DNA of 64,000 bases from Kitasatospora purpeofusca (GCF_000718025.1 NZ_JODS01000018.1:62001-126000), one strand, 5' to 3'. Numbered from the stretch's first letter, positions 48,580 to 57,152 are shown. Numbers and translations are program-made. Notes: a model not told the origin generated them from the sequence alone.

Positions 48580-50223
48580 TCAGTGGAGTCGGGCGAGCAG
48601 CAGGGCGACGTCGTCCGCCTGGGCCTTGGCGAAGGACTCCAGCAGGAGGCCACCGGTCTCGTCGAGGTCCCCGGGCGCCCGGGAGAAGGACTCCCGCAGG
48701 GCGGCCAGCCCGATCTCCAGGTTCTCCCCGGGAACCTCCACCAGGCCGTCCGTGACCAGCAGCAGTGTGCTGCCCGGGGGAGTGTCGTGGGTGGCCGCCG
48801 GTGGTTGCGGCAGGTTGAGGCCGAGCAGGATGCCGTGCTCGGTCAGGAAGTGGGCCGATCCGTCGGGCAGCCGGAGCAACGGTGGCAGGTGGCCCGCGTT
48901 GGCGATGCGGACGCGGCGCCGGCCGGGCTCGACCAGTACCAGGCAGACCGTTGCGGTGATGCCGGGGCGCAGCTGGACCAGAAGCGCGTCGAGCCGCTGG
49001 AGCAGGGTGCGCGGGTCGTGGCCCTCGATCGCGTAGGCGCGCAGGGCGTGGCGCAGTTCGCCCATCACCATGGCGGCCTCGAGGGAGTGCCCGGCCACGT
49101 CGCCGATCGCCAGCAGCAGACCCGCCGGAGTCTCGATGGCCTCGTAGAAGTCACCCCCGATCTCGCTGCGGTCGGAGGCGGGTTCGTAGCGGACGGCGAG
49201 GTCGACGCCTTCGGTGGCGGGCAGCCGGGCGGGCAGGAAGCTCCGCTGCAGGGTCAGCGCCAGGGCGTGCTCCTCCGCCTGGCTGCGCAGGGCCTCCAGT
49301 GCCAGTGCGGTGGCCTGGGTGAGCTGGGAGAGCAACCGGTGCTGGTCCAGATCCTCGGCCGCCGACGGGTCGACGGCCACGGCCACCAAGGGCCGGCCCG
49401 GCTTGGTCCGGGCGACCAGCAGGGTGACGGGCTCCACCGGCAGGCCGTGGTCCTGGGTGAAGTCGGTTGCCAGCGCGTCCTGCCACTGCGCGGCCGTCAG
49501 CCGCACCGTGTCGGTACCGGTGGCGTCGCCGAGGGTGTGGTGCGCGAGGGCGTCCAGCAGGGCGGCCGAGCCGGTCGACAGGCGGACTTCCGGAGCGGAC
49601 TCCGCTGCCCCGGACAGGACGCAGTGGGCGAGGTGCAGGTTCTCCCGGTGCGGTCCGAGGACGATCGCGGAGGCCTGTGCGGCGCCCAGTTCGATCGCGC
49701 CCAGCGCGGCGGCGGTGACCATCGCGTCCGCGTCGGCGGCACCGTAGAGCGCGAGTGTGCTGCGGTGCAGCGCGGCGACGCGGTCCGCGAGCCGCTCCGC
49801 CCGGCGGCGGGCTCGGGTGTAGCGCAGTACCGCGGTCACGGTGGCCTGCAGCTCGGCCGGGTCGATGGGCTCGGTGAGGTAGGCGTCCGCGCCGCGGTGC
49901 AGGCCCTGGGTGCGGTCACTGGCCTCGATCGCGGTGGCGGAGATGTGGACGACCGGAAGGTCGGTGGTGTGCGGCCGCTCCTTGATCCGCTCGCACACCT
50001 CGAACCCGGTCATGTCCGGCAGGCGCACGTCCACCAGGGCGATCTCGGGCAGCTCGTGCGCGGGAGTGCCGGTCAGCAGCGCCAACGCCTGGGCGCCGTC
50101 GACGGCTTCCACGACCTGGTGGCCGGCCCGGCGCAGCCAGCTGCCGAGGATGTAGCGGGTGGTGGCGTTGTCGTCCAGTACCAGAACGGTGGCTGGTCCG
50201 GTGTCGGGAACGGGCGCGGTCAC
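48580..50223 (-). CDS. Response regulator-GAF-SpoIIE phosphatase
   Basis: A 547-residue output phosphatase. Residues about 10-130 are a receiver domain (VLVLDDNATTRYILGSWLRRAG, phospho-acceptor Asp in IALVDVRLPDMTGFEV, then HISATA and the switch region). A GAF-like domain occupies about 150-330. The C-terminal 200 residues are a PPM/SpoIIE phosphatase with EIGGDFYEA, AIGDVAGHSLEAAMVMGELR and ADDVALLLARL. Its GTG start overlaps the kinase stop as GTGA. It should be switched by phosphotransfer from the upstream hybrid kinase and then dephosphorylate a STAS protein, probably the one encoded just downstream. Confidence 0.93.
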   Translation of the reverse strand: MTAPVPDTGPATVLVLDDNATTRYILGSWLRRAGHQVVEAVDGAQALALLTGTPAHELPEIALVDVRLPDMTGFEVCERIKERPHTTDLPVVHISATAIEASDRTQGLHRGADAYLTEPIDPAELQATVTAVLRYTRARRRAERLADRVAALHRSTLALYGAADADAMVTAAALGAIELGAAQASAIVLGPHRENLHLAHCVLSGAAESAPEVRLSTGSAALLDALAHHTLGDATGTDTVRLTAAQWQDALATDFTQDHGLPVEPVTLLVARTKPGRPLVAVAVDPSAAEDLDQHRLLSQLTQATALALEALRSQAEEHALALTLQRSFLPARLPATEGVDLAVRYEPASDRSEIGGDFYEAIETPAGLLLAIGDVAGHSLEAAMVMGELRHALRAYAIEGHDPRTLLQRLDALLVQLRPGITATVCLVLVEPGRRRVRIANAGHLPPLLRLPDGSAHFLTEHGILLGLNLPQPPAATHDTPPGSTLLLVTDGLVEVPGENLEIGLAALRESFSRAPGDLDETGGLLLESFAKAQADDVALLLARLH

Positions 50224-52028
50224 GGACCCTCCTCGGGTTCGGCGGCCGCTTCCGGTGGCGTCGGACCGGGCGCGGCCGGACGGTCGGTGAAGAGTGCGGA
50301 CGCCAGCCGTCCGCTGGTCAGGGCCGTCTTGGACAGTACCGCCCGGGCATGGACCAGCCGCTCGCGGTCGACGGAGGACAGCGTGGCGGAGGTCAGGACG
50401 ACGACCGGCAGCCGTCGCAGGTCCGGGTCGGCGCTCAGCAGGGCGAGCACCTGGTAACCGTCGAGGCCGCTCATCTGCAGGTCCAGGAGGATGCCGTCGG
50501 GCCGTTCGCGCCGGATGGCGGTGACGGCCTCGCTACTGTCCGCGATCTCCACGATCCGGTCGGCGATCCCGTGCAACAGCGGTCGCAGCACGGTCCGGAA
50601 CGCCGCGTCGTCGTCCACCACGAGCAGGGCGGCCGGGCGCGCACCGTCGTCCGCGGCACCGCTCGGACCGGTCGGCAGCCGCACGGTGATGGTCGTCCCG
50701 GCATCCGGGGCGCTCTCCAACCGCATCGTCCCGCCGAGCAGTTCGACCAGGCGCCGGGCGTACGGCAGACCCAGCCCGGTGCCGTGGCGGCCGCGCTGGT
50801 GCGGGCCGCGGACCTGGTAGAACTCCTCGAAGACCCGCTCGTGCTGGTCGGCCGGTATGCCGATCCCGGTGTCGGCGACAGTCAGTTCGAGCTGCCCGGC
50901 CGCGCCGGCGCGCGCGGGATCCTCCAACCGGGCGTCCAGGGTGACCGACCCGGCCTCGGTGAACTTCAAGGCGTTGGACAGCAGGTTGCGCAGGATCCGG
51001 GCGAGCATCGTCTCGTCCCCGACGATCGGGGCACAGGCGTCCGGAACGGTCACGGTGAGCGTGACACCGGGGCGGGCGAGTCCGCGCAGCGTCCCCTCGA
51101 GGTGGGTGAGTACGGCCCGCAGGTCCAGCGGAGCCCAGGCGGGTTCGAGGTTCCCGGACTCCGCCTTCGCGACGTCCAGGAGCTCGTCGACCAAGGTGAG
51201 CAGGGTGCGCCCGGAGTCGGCGATCAGCGAGAGCTGCTGCTCGCGCTCCGCCGGTGCGGCGTCGACATCGGTGAGCAGCAGCTCCGCCAGCCCGACCACG
51301 GCGTTGACGGGGGTGCGAAGCTCGTGGCTGACGTTGGCCCAGAGCCGGCTCTTGGCTTCGCCGGCCTCGCGCAACTGCTGCGACTTCTCCTCCAGTTCGC
51401 CGTAGAGAGCGACGACGCCGCGGTTCGTCTCCTCCAACTCCTCGGACAGCTCGGCATAGAGCGCGACGACGCCGCGGTTGGTCTCGGCCAGCTCCTCGTT
51501 GAGGCGCTTGAGTTCCTCGCCCTGGGCCCGGGTCCGTTCGAGCGCCGCGATCAGGTCGCGGTTCTGGGCGCGCGAGTCGTCCAGCTCGGTCGAGCCGGCG
51601 TGGGAACGGAGCAGCCGCTGCGCCTCCTCCGCGCCCGCGGAGTGCCCGTCGAGCGGATGCACCAGCCGCTGCTCCAGACACACCCACCCGCCGTGTCCGG
51701 TCTCTCCCTGGCTGGTGGGGAGCATCCGGGTGCAGGCCTCGAGGGCGTCGGTGGACGGGGCGGGACCGCCGAACCGCTCCAGCGTGACGCGGAGCACGGG
51801 CCGGGAGCCGGGGTGGACGTCGAAGTGGGTGGTGAGCCGGTCGGCGCCCAGCAGGTCCCGGCTGAGCTCGCTCAGCGCGGTCGCCAGTCGGACCGCGTCC
51901 TGGCTGTCCGCCCCCAGCAGTTCGGCGACCGCCTTCCCGAGGCGGCGCAGGGCGAAGCCGTCCTGTGCCGAGCTGGTCCTTACCGTCCCCAGCCGCACGG
52001 GCGGCCGGTCCGGCGCGCCGGAGCTCAC
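50220..52028 (-). CDS. Hybrid sensor histidine kinase with C-terminal receiver
   Basis: A 602-residue cytoplasmic kinase; I use GTG 52028, which overlaps the upstream stop as GTGA. Residues about 15-150 are an uncharacterised sensor region. A coiled coil (about 150-230) contains a perfect-looking 18-residue tandem repeat around ETNRGVVALY. HisKA follows with the phospho-acceptor His235 in SHELRTPVNAVVG, then HATPase_c (NLLSNALKFT, DTGIGIPADQHERVFEEFYQ, GTGLGLPYARRL). The C-terminus is a receiver (LLVVDDDAAFRTV...ILLDLQMSGLDGYQ). No membrane helix is visible. It probably relays a stress signal to the REC-phosphatase downstream. Confidence 0.94.
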   Translation of the reverse strand: MSSGAPDRPPVRLGTVRTSSAQDGFALRRLGKAVAELLGADSQDAVRLATALSELSRDLLGADRLTTHFDVHPGSRPVLRVTLERFGGPAPSTDALEACTRMLPTSQGETGHGGWVCLEQRLVHPLDGHSAGAEEAQRLLRSHAGSTELDDSRAQNRDLIAALERTRAQGEELKRLNEELAETNRGVVALYAELSEELEETNRGVVALYGELEEKSQQLREAGEAKSRLWANVSHELRTPVNAVVGLAELLLTDVDAAPAEREQQLSLIADSGRTLLTLVDELLDVAKAESGNLEPAWAPLDLRAVLTHLEGTLRGLARPGVTLTVTVPDACAPIVGDETMLARILRNLLSNALKFTEAGSVTLDARLEDPARAGAAGQLELTVADTGIGIPADQHERVFEEFYQVRGPHQRGRHGTGLGLPYARRLVELLGGTMRLESAPDAGTTITVRLPTGPSGAADDGARPAALLVVDDDAAFRTVLRPLLHGIADRIVEIADSSEAVTAIRRERPDGILLDLQMSGLDGYQVLALLSADPDLRRLPVVVLTSATLSSVDRERLVHARAVLSKTALTSGRLASALFTDRPAAPGPTPPEAAAEPEEGP

Positions 52029-53233
52029 CACATGCCCTTCGCCACGAGGACTCCGGCATCGTCCCGCCGGATTCCGGCCTCCCGCAGCAGCAACGCTGCG
52101 GCCGTGGCCGGCAGGTGGGAGAGCATCCCCGGCAGGGCCGCGGCCTGCCAACGGTCGGTCAGTCCGTCCGAGTGCATGACCAACGCGCTGCCCGGGGCGA
52201 GCTGGTGGCGGACCGTGCGCAGCGTCGGCAGCTGGTGGCCGACGATGCCCGGTGTGGACGGCAGCGCCCGCCTGGTCCCGGTCGCCGGGTCCACCACGAA
52301 GGCGCTGACGTTGCCGACACCGCAGAGGCTGACCCGCAGCTCGGCCGGTTCCACCAGGGCGACCGCAACCGCTCCGCCGCGTCCCGAGCGCAGGGCCTGG
52401 TGGATGTCGGCCAGGAGCGCGTCCGGGCTGCCGGCCCTACTGCGTCGGAAGGCCGCTACCGCGTCGACGGAGGCTCTGGCCGCCAGCGGACCGTGACCCA
52501 GCCCGTCGCAGAACACGAGCAGGAATGCACCGGTGTCGTCGGCCGGCAGCGGAGCCGGTGCGGGCGCCGGTGCCGCGCGCACGAGGCGCTCGGAGGCGCC
52601 CGGGCGCGTGGCGGTACCGGTGAGCACCGACCAGTCCAGGACCGCGGGGGAGCGGTGCGGCCGGCCGGGAACCGGTGCGGCCGACCGGTCGGCAGGCAGC
52701 GGCCGGGCGGCCCAGGCGTCCCCGCACAGCTCCTGGCCGCTCATCGGCCGGGTGATGCCCGCGACCACCGGCTCGCCGTCGGCGGCGGCACGGCGGCCAC
52801 CGGGCGTGCGGTTCCAGAACCGTGCGGTCAGCACCGTGCCCCGGCCCGGCAGGGAGTGCACGTCGAAGGTGTCGGCCAGACGCGAGATGGCCCCCAGGCC
52901 GATGCCGAGCGTGCCGCGGGAGGAGACGCCGTCGGTGAGTGAGCGGGGGACGTCGGCCATGCCGGGGCCGTGGTCCAGGGTGACGAACTCCAGGGCCGCC
53001 TCGCTGTCGGTCCGCACGACCCGCAGCAGCAGCGACCCGTCGCGGGCGTGCCGGCGCAGGTTGGTCGCCGCCTCACTGACCGCCAGGCAGACCTCGGCGA
53101 CCCGCTCGGGCAGCAGCGCGGCGCGTTGCGCGAGCGTCCGGGCCGCGCTGCGCGCGGCGGCGGGAAGCGACTCGGCGTCCCGGAACCAGGCCACGTCCTC
53201 GCACTCCAGGAGCGGGACCGTCAGCGCGCCCAT
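52025..53233 (-). CDS. RsbT/RsbW-like ATPase fused to an RsbX-type phosphatase
   Basis: A 402-residue fusion. Residues about 5-145 form a GHKL ATPase (CLAVSEAATNLRRHARDGS as N box, TLDHGPGMADV and RGTLGIGLGAISRLADTFDVHS as G boxes). After a linker of about 60 residues, the C-terminal half (about 205-400) is a short PPM phosphatase resembling RsbX (AFLLVFCDGLGHGPLAARASVDAV, VSLCGVGNVSAFVV, MHSDGLTDRW). RsbX resets stressosomes by removing phosphates from RsbS and RsbR. Its start lies 13 bases inside the end of the RsbT gene, so it is tightly coupled to the stressosome genes. Confidence 0.9.
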   Translation of the reverse strand: MGALTVPLLECEDVAWFRDAESLPAAARSAARTLAQRAALLPERVAEVCLAVSEAATNLRRHARDGSLLLRVVRTDSEAALEFVTLDHGPGMADVPRSLTDGVSSRGTLGIGLGAISRLADTFDVHSLPGRGTVLTARFWNRTPGGRRAAADGEPVVAGITRPMSGQELCGDAWAARPLPADRSAAPVPGRPHRSPAVLDWSVLTGTATRPGASERLVRAAPAPAPAPLPADDTGAFLLVFCDGLGHGPLAARASVDAVAAFRRSRAGSPDALLADIHQALRSGRGGAVAVALVEPAELRVSLCGVGNVSAFVVDPATGTRRALPSTPGIVGHQLPTLRTVRHQLAPGSALVMHSDGLTDRWQAAALPGMLSHLPATAAALLLREAGIRRDDAGVLVAKGMW

Positions 53234-53637
53234 TTGGTCACCGACACCTTGGTACCGACGCCGGTCCGGCTGTCCAGCTCGAAGTCGTCCACCAGGCGCC
53301 GCGCACCGCTCAGCCCCAGTCCCAGGCCGCCGCCGGAGGTCCAGCCGTCGGTCAGCGCCAGGTCGAGGTCGGGGATCCCGGGACCGCTGTCCTCGAAGAC
53401 GGCGTGCACGCCGCGCCGGCCGTCCCGGCGCACGGTGGCGCAGTGCATCGCACCGCCGCCTCCGTAGACCAGGGTGTTGCGGGCCAGTTCGCTGGCGGCG
53501 GTGACCAGCTTGGTCTGGTCCACCAGGGAGAGTCCGCACTGCTGCGCGAGGGTTCGGACCAGCTGCCGCGCCCGGACCACGTCGTCGTTGGACACGATCG
53601 GGACGGTCTGCTCCACGTCCTCGGCCAACCTGGTCAT
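53221..53637 (-). CDS. rsbT: Stressosome switch kinase RsbT
   Basis: A 138-residue GHKL kinase. VSNDDVVRARQLVRTLAQQCGLSLVDQTKLVTAASELARNTLVYGGGG is the characteristic RsbT N-terminus and N box. FEDSGPGIPDLDLALTDGWTSGGGLGLGLSGARRLVDDFEL holds the ATP lid. It phosphorylates RsbS and RsbR under stress and then leaves the stressosome to activate a phosphatase. It is encoded directly after RsbS with an ATGA overlap, the classical gene order. Confidence 0.95.
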   Translation of the reverse strand: MTRLAEDVEQTVPIVSNDDVVRARQLVRTLAQQCGLSLVDQTKLVTAASELARNTLVYGGGGAMHCATVRRDGRRGVHAVFEDSGPGIPDLDLALTDGWTSGGGLGLGLSGARRLVDDFELDSRTGVGTKVSVTKWAR

Positions 53638-54011
53638 CCGCGGTCCGCACTCGTGGCGCGGCCGCGCTCGAGGAGGGCGAGCCCCTTCTCGAGCGTCAAC
53701 GCGGTGCGCACACCACCCAGCGACAGTCCGAGTTCGACCAGGGTGATGGCCACGGCCGGTCGCATGCCCACCACCACGGTCTCGGCGTCGAGCATCCGGG
53801 AGATCGCGGCGGCGTTGGCCAGCATCCGTCCCACGAAGGAGTCGACGATCTCCAGCGCGGTGATGTCGATCACGACGCCGATCGCGCCGGTGGTCACGAT
53901 CCGCTCGGCCAGGTCGTCCTGGAGGTCCAACACGGTCTGGTCCTCCAGGTCGATCTGGATCGACACCAGGAGCACCCGGCCCAGCTTGAGGATGGGGACG
54001 CGGTCGGTCAC
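53634..54011 (-). CDS. rsbS: Stressosome scaffold RsbS
   Basis: A 125-residue single STAS domain. VPILKLGRVLLVSIQIDLEDQTVLDLQDDL is the RsbS N-terminus, and DITALEIVDSFVGRMLAN holds the conserved Ser (VDSF) that RsbT phosphorylates. VGMRPAVAITLVELGLSLGGVRTALTLEKGL is the usual C-terminal part. GTG 54011 overlaps the RsbR stop as GTGA. It forms the icosahedral stressosome core with RsbR. Confidence 0.95.
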   Translation of the reverse strand: MTDRVPILKLGRVLLVSIQIDLEDQTVLDLQDDLAERIVTTGAIGVVIDITALEIVDSFVGRMLANAAAISRMLDAETVVVGMRPAVAITLVELGLSLGGVRTALTLEKGLALLERGRATSADRG

Positions 54012-54850
54012 TTCGGACCACCCGTCGCGGCGGGCTCGGTGCCGATGCGCCGCAGCACGTACCGCAGGGCGTCGGCCAGCGTCGCCTTGGTGACGATGTC
54101 GTCGAACCGGACGCCCAGCGCGACCAGGGTCTGCGCGATCTGCGGCCGGATGCCCGAGATCGTGCACTCCGCTCCCATCAGACGGGCGGCGACCACCGTC
54201 TTCAGCAGGTGCTGCGCGACCTCGGTGTCCACCGCCGGCACGCCGGTGATGTCGATGATGGCCTGCTCGGACTCCGAGTCCACCAGGCTCTGCAGCAGCT
54301 TCTCCATGACGATCTGGGTCCGCGCGGAGTCCAGCGTGCCGACCAGCGGAACCGCGACCACGCCCTCCCACAGCTTCACCACGGGGGTGGACAGTTCGAG
54401 GAGCTGCTCCGCCTGCGCGCTGATGATCTCCTCGCGCGTGCGGGCGTACGCCTCGATGGTGAACAGGCCCAGCGCGTCCAGCAGCCGGCCGAGCTGGAGG
54501 TAGGCGCTGATGTCCTCGGCCGAGCTGGTGGCGGTCGGTGCCACTACGTCCTTGCAGGCGAAGAGGCTTGTCGCCGTCTCCGTGGGAGTGAACCCGTGCT
54601 GGGCGCGGTTGCGCGACAGTTCCACGAGAAGTGCCCGGACCTCGGAGTACTCCTCCGCCCGCCAGTTCAGGCCGCCCTCCCGAAGGGCTTGGCCGAGCGC
54701 CTGGTAGAGGTCGGTCAACTCCCGTTCCAGTTCGGCGCGGCTGATCCGGCCCCGGAGGATCTCGGCCACCGCCTCGACCCACCTGTCCAGGATCTCGCTG
54801 TCGTGCGTCAAGAGCCGGACCAGCCGCTCCGACGATTCCGCTGCCGCCAT
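54008..54850 (-). CDS. rsbR: Stressosome sensor RsbR
   Basis: A 280-residue co-antagonist and the first gene of the long operon. The N-terminal half (about 1-150) is a helical RsbRD-type sensor (LTHDSEILDRWVEAVAEIL...). The C-terminal half is a STAS domain with AVPLVGTLDSARTQIVMEKLL and IIDITGVPAVDTEVAQHLLKTV, in which the Thr residues of DITG and VDT are the RsbT phosphorylation sites of this family. It senses physical or chemical stress in the stressosome. ATG 54850 follows GGAGAG. Confidence 0.94.
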   Translation of the reverse strand: MAAAESSERLVRLLTHDSEILDRWVEAVAEILRGRISRAELERELTDLYQALGQALREGGLNWRAEEYSEVRALLVELSRNRAQHGFTPTETATSLFACKDVVAPTATSSAEDISAYLQLGRLLDALGLFTIEAYARTREEIISAQAEQLLELSTPVVKLWEGVVAVPLVGTLDSARTQIVMEKLLQSLVDSESEQAIIDITGVPAVDTEVAQHLLKTVVAARLMGAECTISGIRPQIAQTLVALGVRFDDIVTKATLADALRYVLRRIGTEPAATGGPK

Positions 54851-55324
54851 CAGGCGCTCTCCTCCATTGTGGGTGTGCCGGTTCCGGGGAAGCCCGGACG
54901 AGTGGGACCGGTCGGATGGCGAGCCGAGCTGGTGACAGACGGGCGCCCGGTTCGACCCGGCACCGAGGCGAACCGGACGCCCTTCTGCCCCCGGATCCGA
55001 TTCCCATGCACCTGGATGCGACCTTTTTCTCCGGCGGTCCGATCAACGGTGCAACGGCGGAGGAACGGACAGAAGCGGGTGGCCGCGGATCGGCGGGTGC
55101 CGCGTCCCCGGGCCGGCGCGCGGCACCCGCCGGCGCCTGCGGATCGCTCGCCCGCCTGAACGCGGACATCGAGCTGTGAGCGCGCGGTACCCAGGTGTGG
55201 GGGCTGCCGCTCCGGGCAGACGGGGGACGCATCAGCGGCGTTCACCGGTACAGGCACGCACGTCGGCTCCGGGCGGAGATTACCTCGGCCCAGCGGGCCG
55301 CTTCTCCGAGGAGAGAGGAATCGC
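54851..55324. other. Upstream region of the stressosome operon, no gene seen
   Basis: About 470 bases between the divergent RsbR gene and the small peptide at 55325. It must hold the promoter of the 54850-to-48170 operon. I find no convincing -35/-10 pair, sigma-B-type motif or open frame with a ribosome site. Confidence 0.5.
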
Positions 55325-55399
55325 ATGTTCGTGGGGCTAGGCACCGCCGTCCTCATCGTCGTCAGCGCTCTTGCCGTTCGCGCGCTCCGGCGAAGGTGA
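55325..55399 (+). CDS. Predicted 24-residue membrane peptide
   Basis: A 25-codon frame beginning MFVGLGTAVLIVVSALAVRAL and ending in a basic LRRR tail. ATG 55325 is preceded by GGAGAGAGGAA at good spacing. The single hydrophobic helix with a basic cytoplasmic end is typical of small membrane peptides. It is too short to be certain. It is divergent from the stressosome operon and could be a stress-regulated peptide. Confidence 0.4.
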   Translation: MFVGLGTAVLIVVSALAVRALRRR

Positions 55400-55590
55400 A
55401 GCGGGCGCGCGGGTGCGCCGCCCGCGAAACGCGCGCGGCGCACCCGCCCCATGACCCGCGAGCTCCCCGGCCGAGGCCGAGGAGGCACTTGCCCAGCGGT
55501 CGGACCGCTCGCCCACCGCGGCCGGACTGGCCGATCACCTCGGGGCGAGCGAGGGCGAGGTGGTCGAGGGACCGGCCGCCGCCAACGCCC

Positions 55591-55638
55591 GCACCGCAGG
55601 CTCCCCGCACCGCCGGCTCCCCGCACCGCCGGCTCCCC
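55591..55638. repeat. Three tandem 16-base units
   Basis: GCACCGCMGGCTCCCC (M = A or C) occurs at 55591, 55607 and 55623, followed by a partial copy. Non-coding; the region 55400-55732 shows no supported gene. Confidence 0.75.
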
Positions 55639-55732
55639 GGACCGGTCCGTTGAGCCGGGCCAGGACGACGGCGTTCCACTGGTCGACCGGCTGCTGGGTG
55701 CGGACATCGTCCTCCTGGTGGCCGTCCGGAAC

Positions 55733-55785
55733 CGGCGCGAGGCGCCTGGACAGCGCGGATCGCACTGTCCAGGCGCCTCGCGCCG
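55733..55785. terminator. 21-base-pair hairpin terminator
   Basis: Perfect arms (55733-55753 and 55765-55785) with an 11-base loop. It starts 25 bases past the stop codon of the small minus-strand gene 55810-55962, whose terminator it probably is. Confidence 0.75.
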
Positions 55786-55809
55786 ATGTCGAAGCGGTCC
55801 TCGGTCGGG

Positions 55810-55962
55810 TCAGGTGCGGGTGTGCCGGGCCCTCGTGGTGCGGTCGGTCCGGACGACGGCGACCCGTGGCCGGTGGCCGCGGGACGCGGTGTCCGGTGCG
55901 CCGGCCGTCAGGATCGCCGCCAGGGCGAGCGGCACCAGCATCGGTGACAAGGTCGTGGTCAT
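55810..55962 (-). CDS. Predicted small exported peptide, 50 residues
   Basis: A 51-codon frame beginning MTTTLSPMLVPLALAAILTA, with AGAGGA upstream of ATG 55962. The N-terminal 20 residues look like a signal or membrane segment, ending near TAGA. The rest is Arg/Thr-rich and hydrophilic. A strong hairpin follows its stop, which supports a real transcription unit. No family recognised. Confidence 0.45.
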   Translation of the reverse strand: MTTTLSPMLVPLALAAILTAGAPDTASRGHRPRVAVVRTDRTTRARHTRT

Positions 55963-56005
55963 GGTTCAGTTCCTCTCGTCCGCAGCGAAAGCCCGGCCGA
56001 CTCGG

Positions 56006-56176
56006 TCACCACCGGTACCAGCGGCTTCGAGTGCCGGAGGCGCCGGTGCTGCGGGCCACGAAACCCACCAGCCAGACCACCAGGACGATGACCGCAACCC
56101 ACCACAGCAGCTTCACCGCGAAGCCGAGGCCGAAGAGCAGCAGGGCGAGCAGCAGGACGAGAAGAAGGGGAACCAT
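56006..56176 (-). CDS. Small hydrophobic membrane protein, 56 residues
   Basis: ATG 56176 has GGAGG six bases upstream. The protein begins MVPLLLVLLLALLLFGLGF, continues with a second hydrophobic segment KLLWWVAVIVLVVWLVGFVAR and ends in a short Gly/Arg tail RSRWYRW. Two-helix proteins of exactly this kind are conserved in Streptomyces and annotated only as hydrophobic protein. It lies between the 50-residue peptide gene and exonuclease III, all on the minus strand. Confidence 0.8.
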   Translation of the reverse strand: MVPLLLVLLLALLLFGLGFAVKLLWWVAVIVLVVWLVGFVARSTGASGTRSRWYRW

Positions 56177-56345
56177 GGAGACCTCCAGAATCGGTGTGGC
56201 AACCGGATGCCCCGAGTCCGGACAGCTATTCGTAGGAATCGTCCCGGTGTTGTGCGGGTGGCCACAGTAGGCACCGTTCGCCCCCACGGCCGTGACGACC
56301 GTGCAGAACGCCGCAGGACGGGCGCAGCAACGAACCGCGAGGACG

Positions 56346-57152
56346 CTACTCGATGCTCAGGTCGAACACGGCGGTGACGGGCGCGTGGTCGGACCAGCGC
56401 TCCGCGTGGGTCTCGGCGCGTTCGACGTAGGCCTCGACGGCCCGGTCGGCCAGGCCGGGGGTGGCGACCTGGAGGTCGATCCGCCAGCCCGAGTCGTTGT
56501 CGAAGGCGCGGCCCCGGTAGGACCACCAGGAGTAGGGGCCGGTGCGGTCGGGGTGGAGGCGGCGGACGACGTCGACGTAGCCGGCCTCGTCGTAGACGCG
56601 GGAGAGCCAGGCGCGCTCCTCGGGGAGGAAGCCGGCGGCCTTCTGGTTGGACTTCCAGTTCTTGAGGTCCTCGGGGCGGTGGGCGATGTTCCAGTCGCCG
56701 CAGACCACGACCTCGCGGCCGTCGGCGGCGGCGCGGGTGCGGAGCTTCTGCAGGTGGACGAGGAACTCCGCCATGAAGCGCTCCTTCTCCTCCTGGCGTT
56801 CGGTGCCGACTTCTCCGGAGGGGAGGTAGAGGCTGGCCACGGTCAGGCCCGGCAGATCGATTTCGACATACCTGCCCGAATTGTCGAATTCGGCCGATTC
56901 GAAGCCGATGGCCGTCCGGCTCGGCTCCTGGCGGGAGAGCACGGCGACGCCGGCCCGGCCCTTGGTGGCGGCCGGGGCCCACACCGCGTGCCAGCCGTCC
57001 AGGTCGCGGAGCTCCACCGGGAGCTGCTCGGGCTCGGACCGCACCTCCTGCAGGCAGATCACGTCCGCCTCGGTGGCGGCGAGCCACTCGACGAAGCCCT
57101 TCTTGGCCGCCGCCCGGATTCCGTTCACATTCACACTTGTCACCACGATCAC
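56346..57152 (-). CDS. xth: Exodeoxyribonuclease III
   Basis: A 268-residue ExoIII/AP-endonuclease. VTSVNVNGIRAAAKKGFVEWLAATEADVICLQEVR is the N-terminal catalytic half (Asn and Glu metal ligands). VVVCGDWNIAHRPEDLKNWK has the DxN pair. The C-terminal WRIDLQVATPGL and ERWSDHAPVTAVFDL contain the SDH triad. It cleaves abasic DNA and acts as a 3' exonuclease in base-excision repair. GTG 57152 is the start; the standard length is about 260. It has a divergent neighbour, the GntR regulator. Confidence 0.96.
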   Translation of the reverse strand: MIVVTSVNVNGIRAAAKKGFVEWLAATEADVICLQEVRSEPEQLPVELRDLDGWHAVWAPAATKGRAGVAVLSRQEPSRTAIGFESAEFDNSGRYVEIDLPGLTVASLYLPSGEVGTERQEEKERFMAEFLVHLQKLRTRAAADGREVVVCGDWNIAHRPEDLKNWKSNQKAAGFLPEERAWLSRVYDEAGYVDVVRRLHPDRTGPYSWWSYRGRAFDNDSGWRIDLQVATPGLADRAVEAYVERAETHAERWSDHAPVTAVFDLSIE

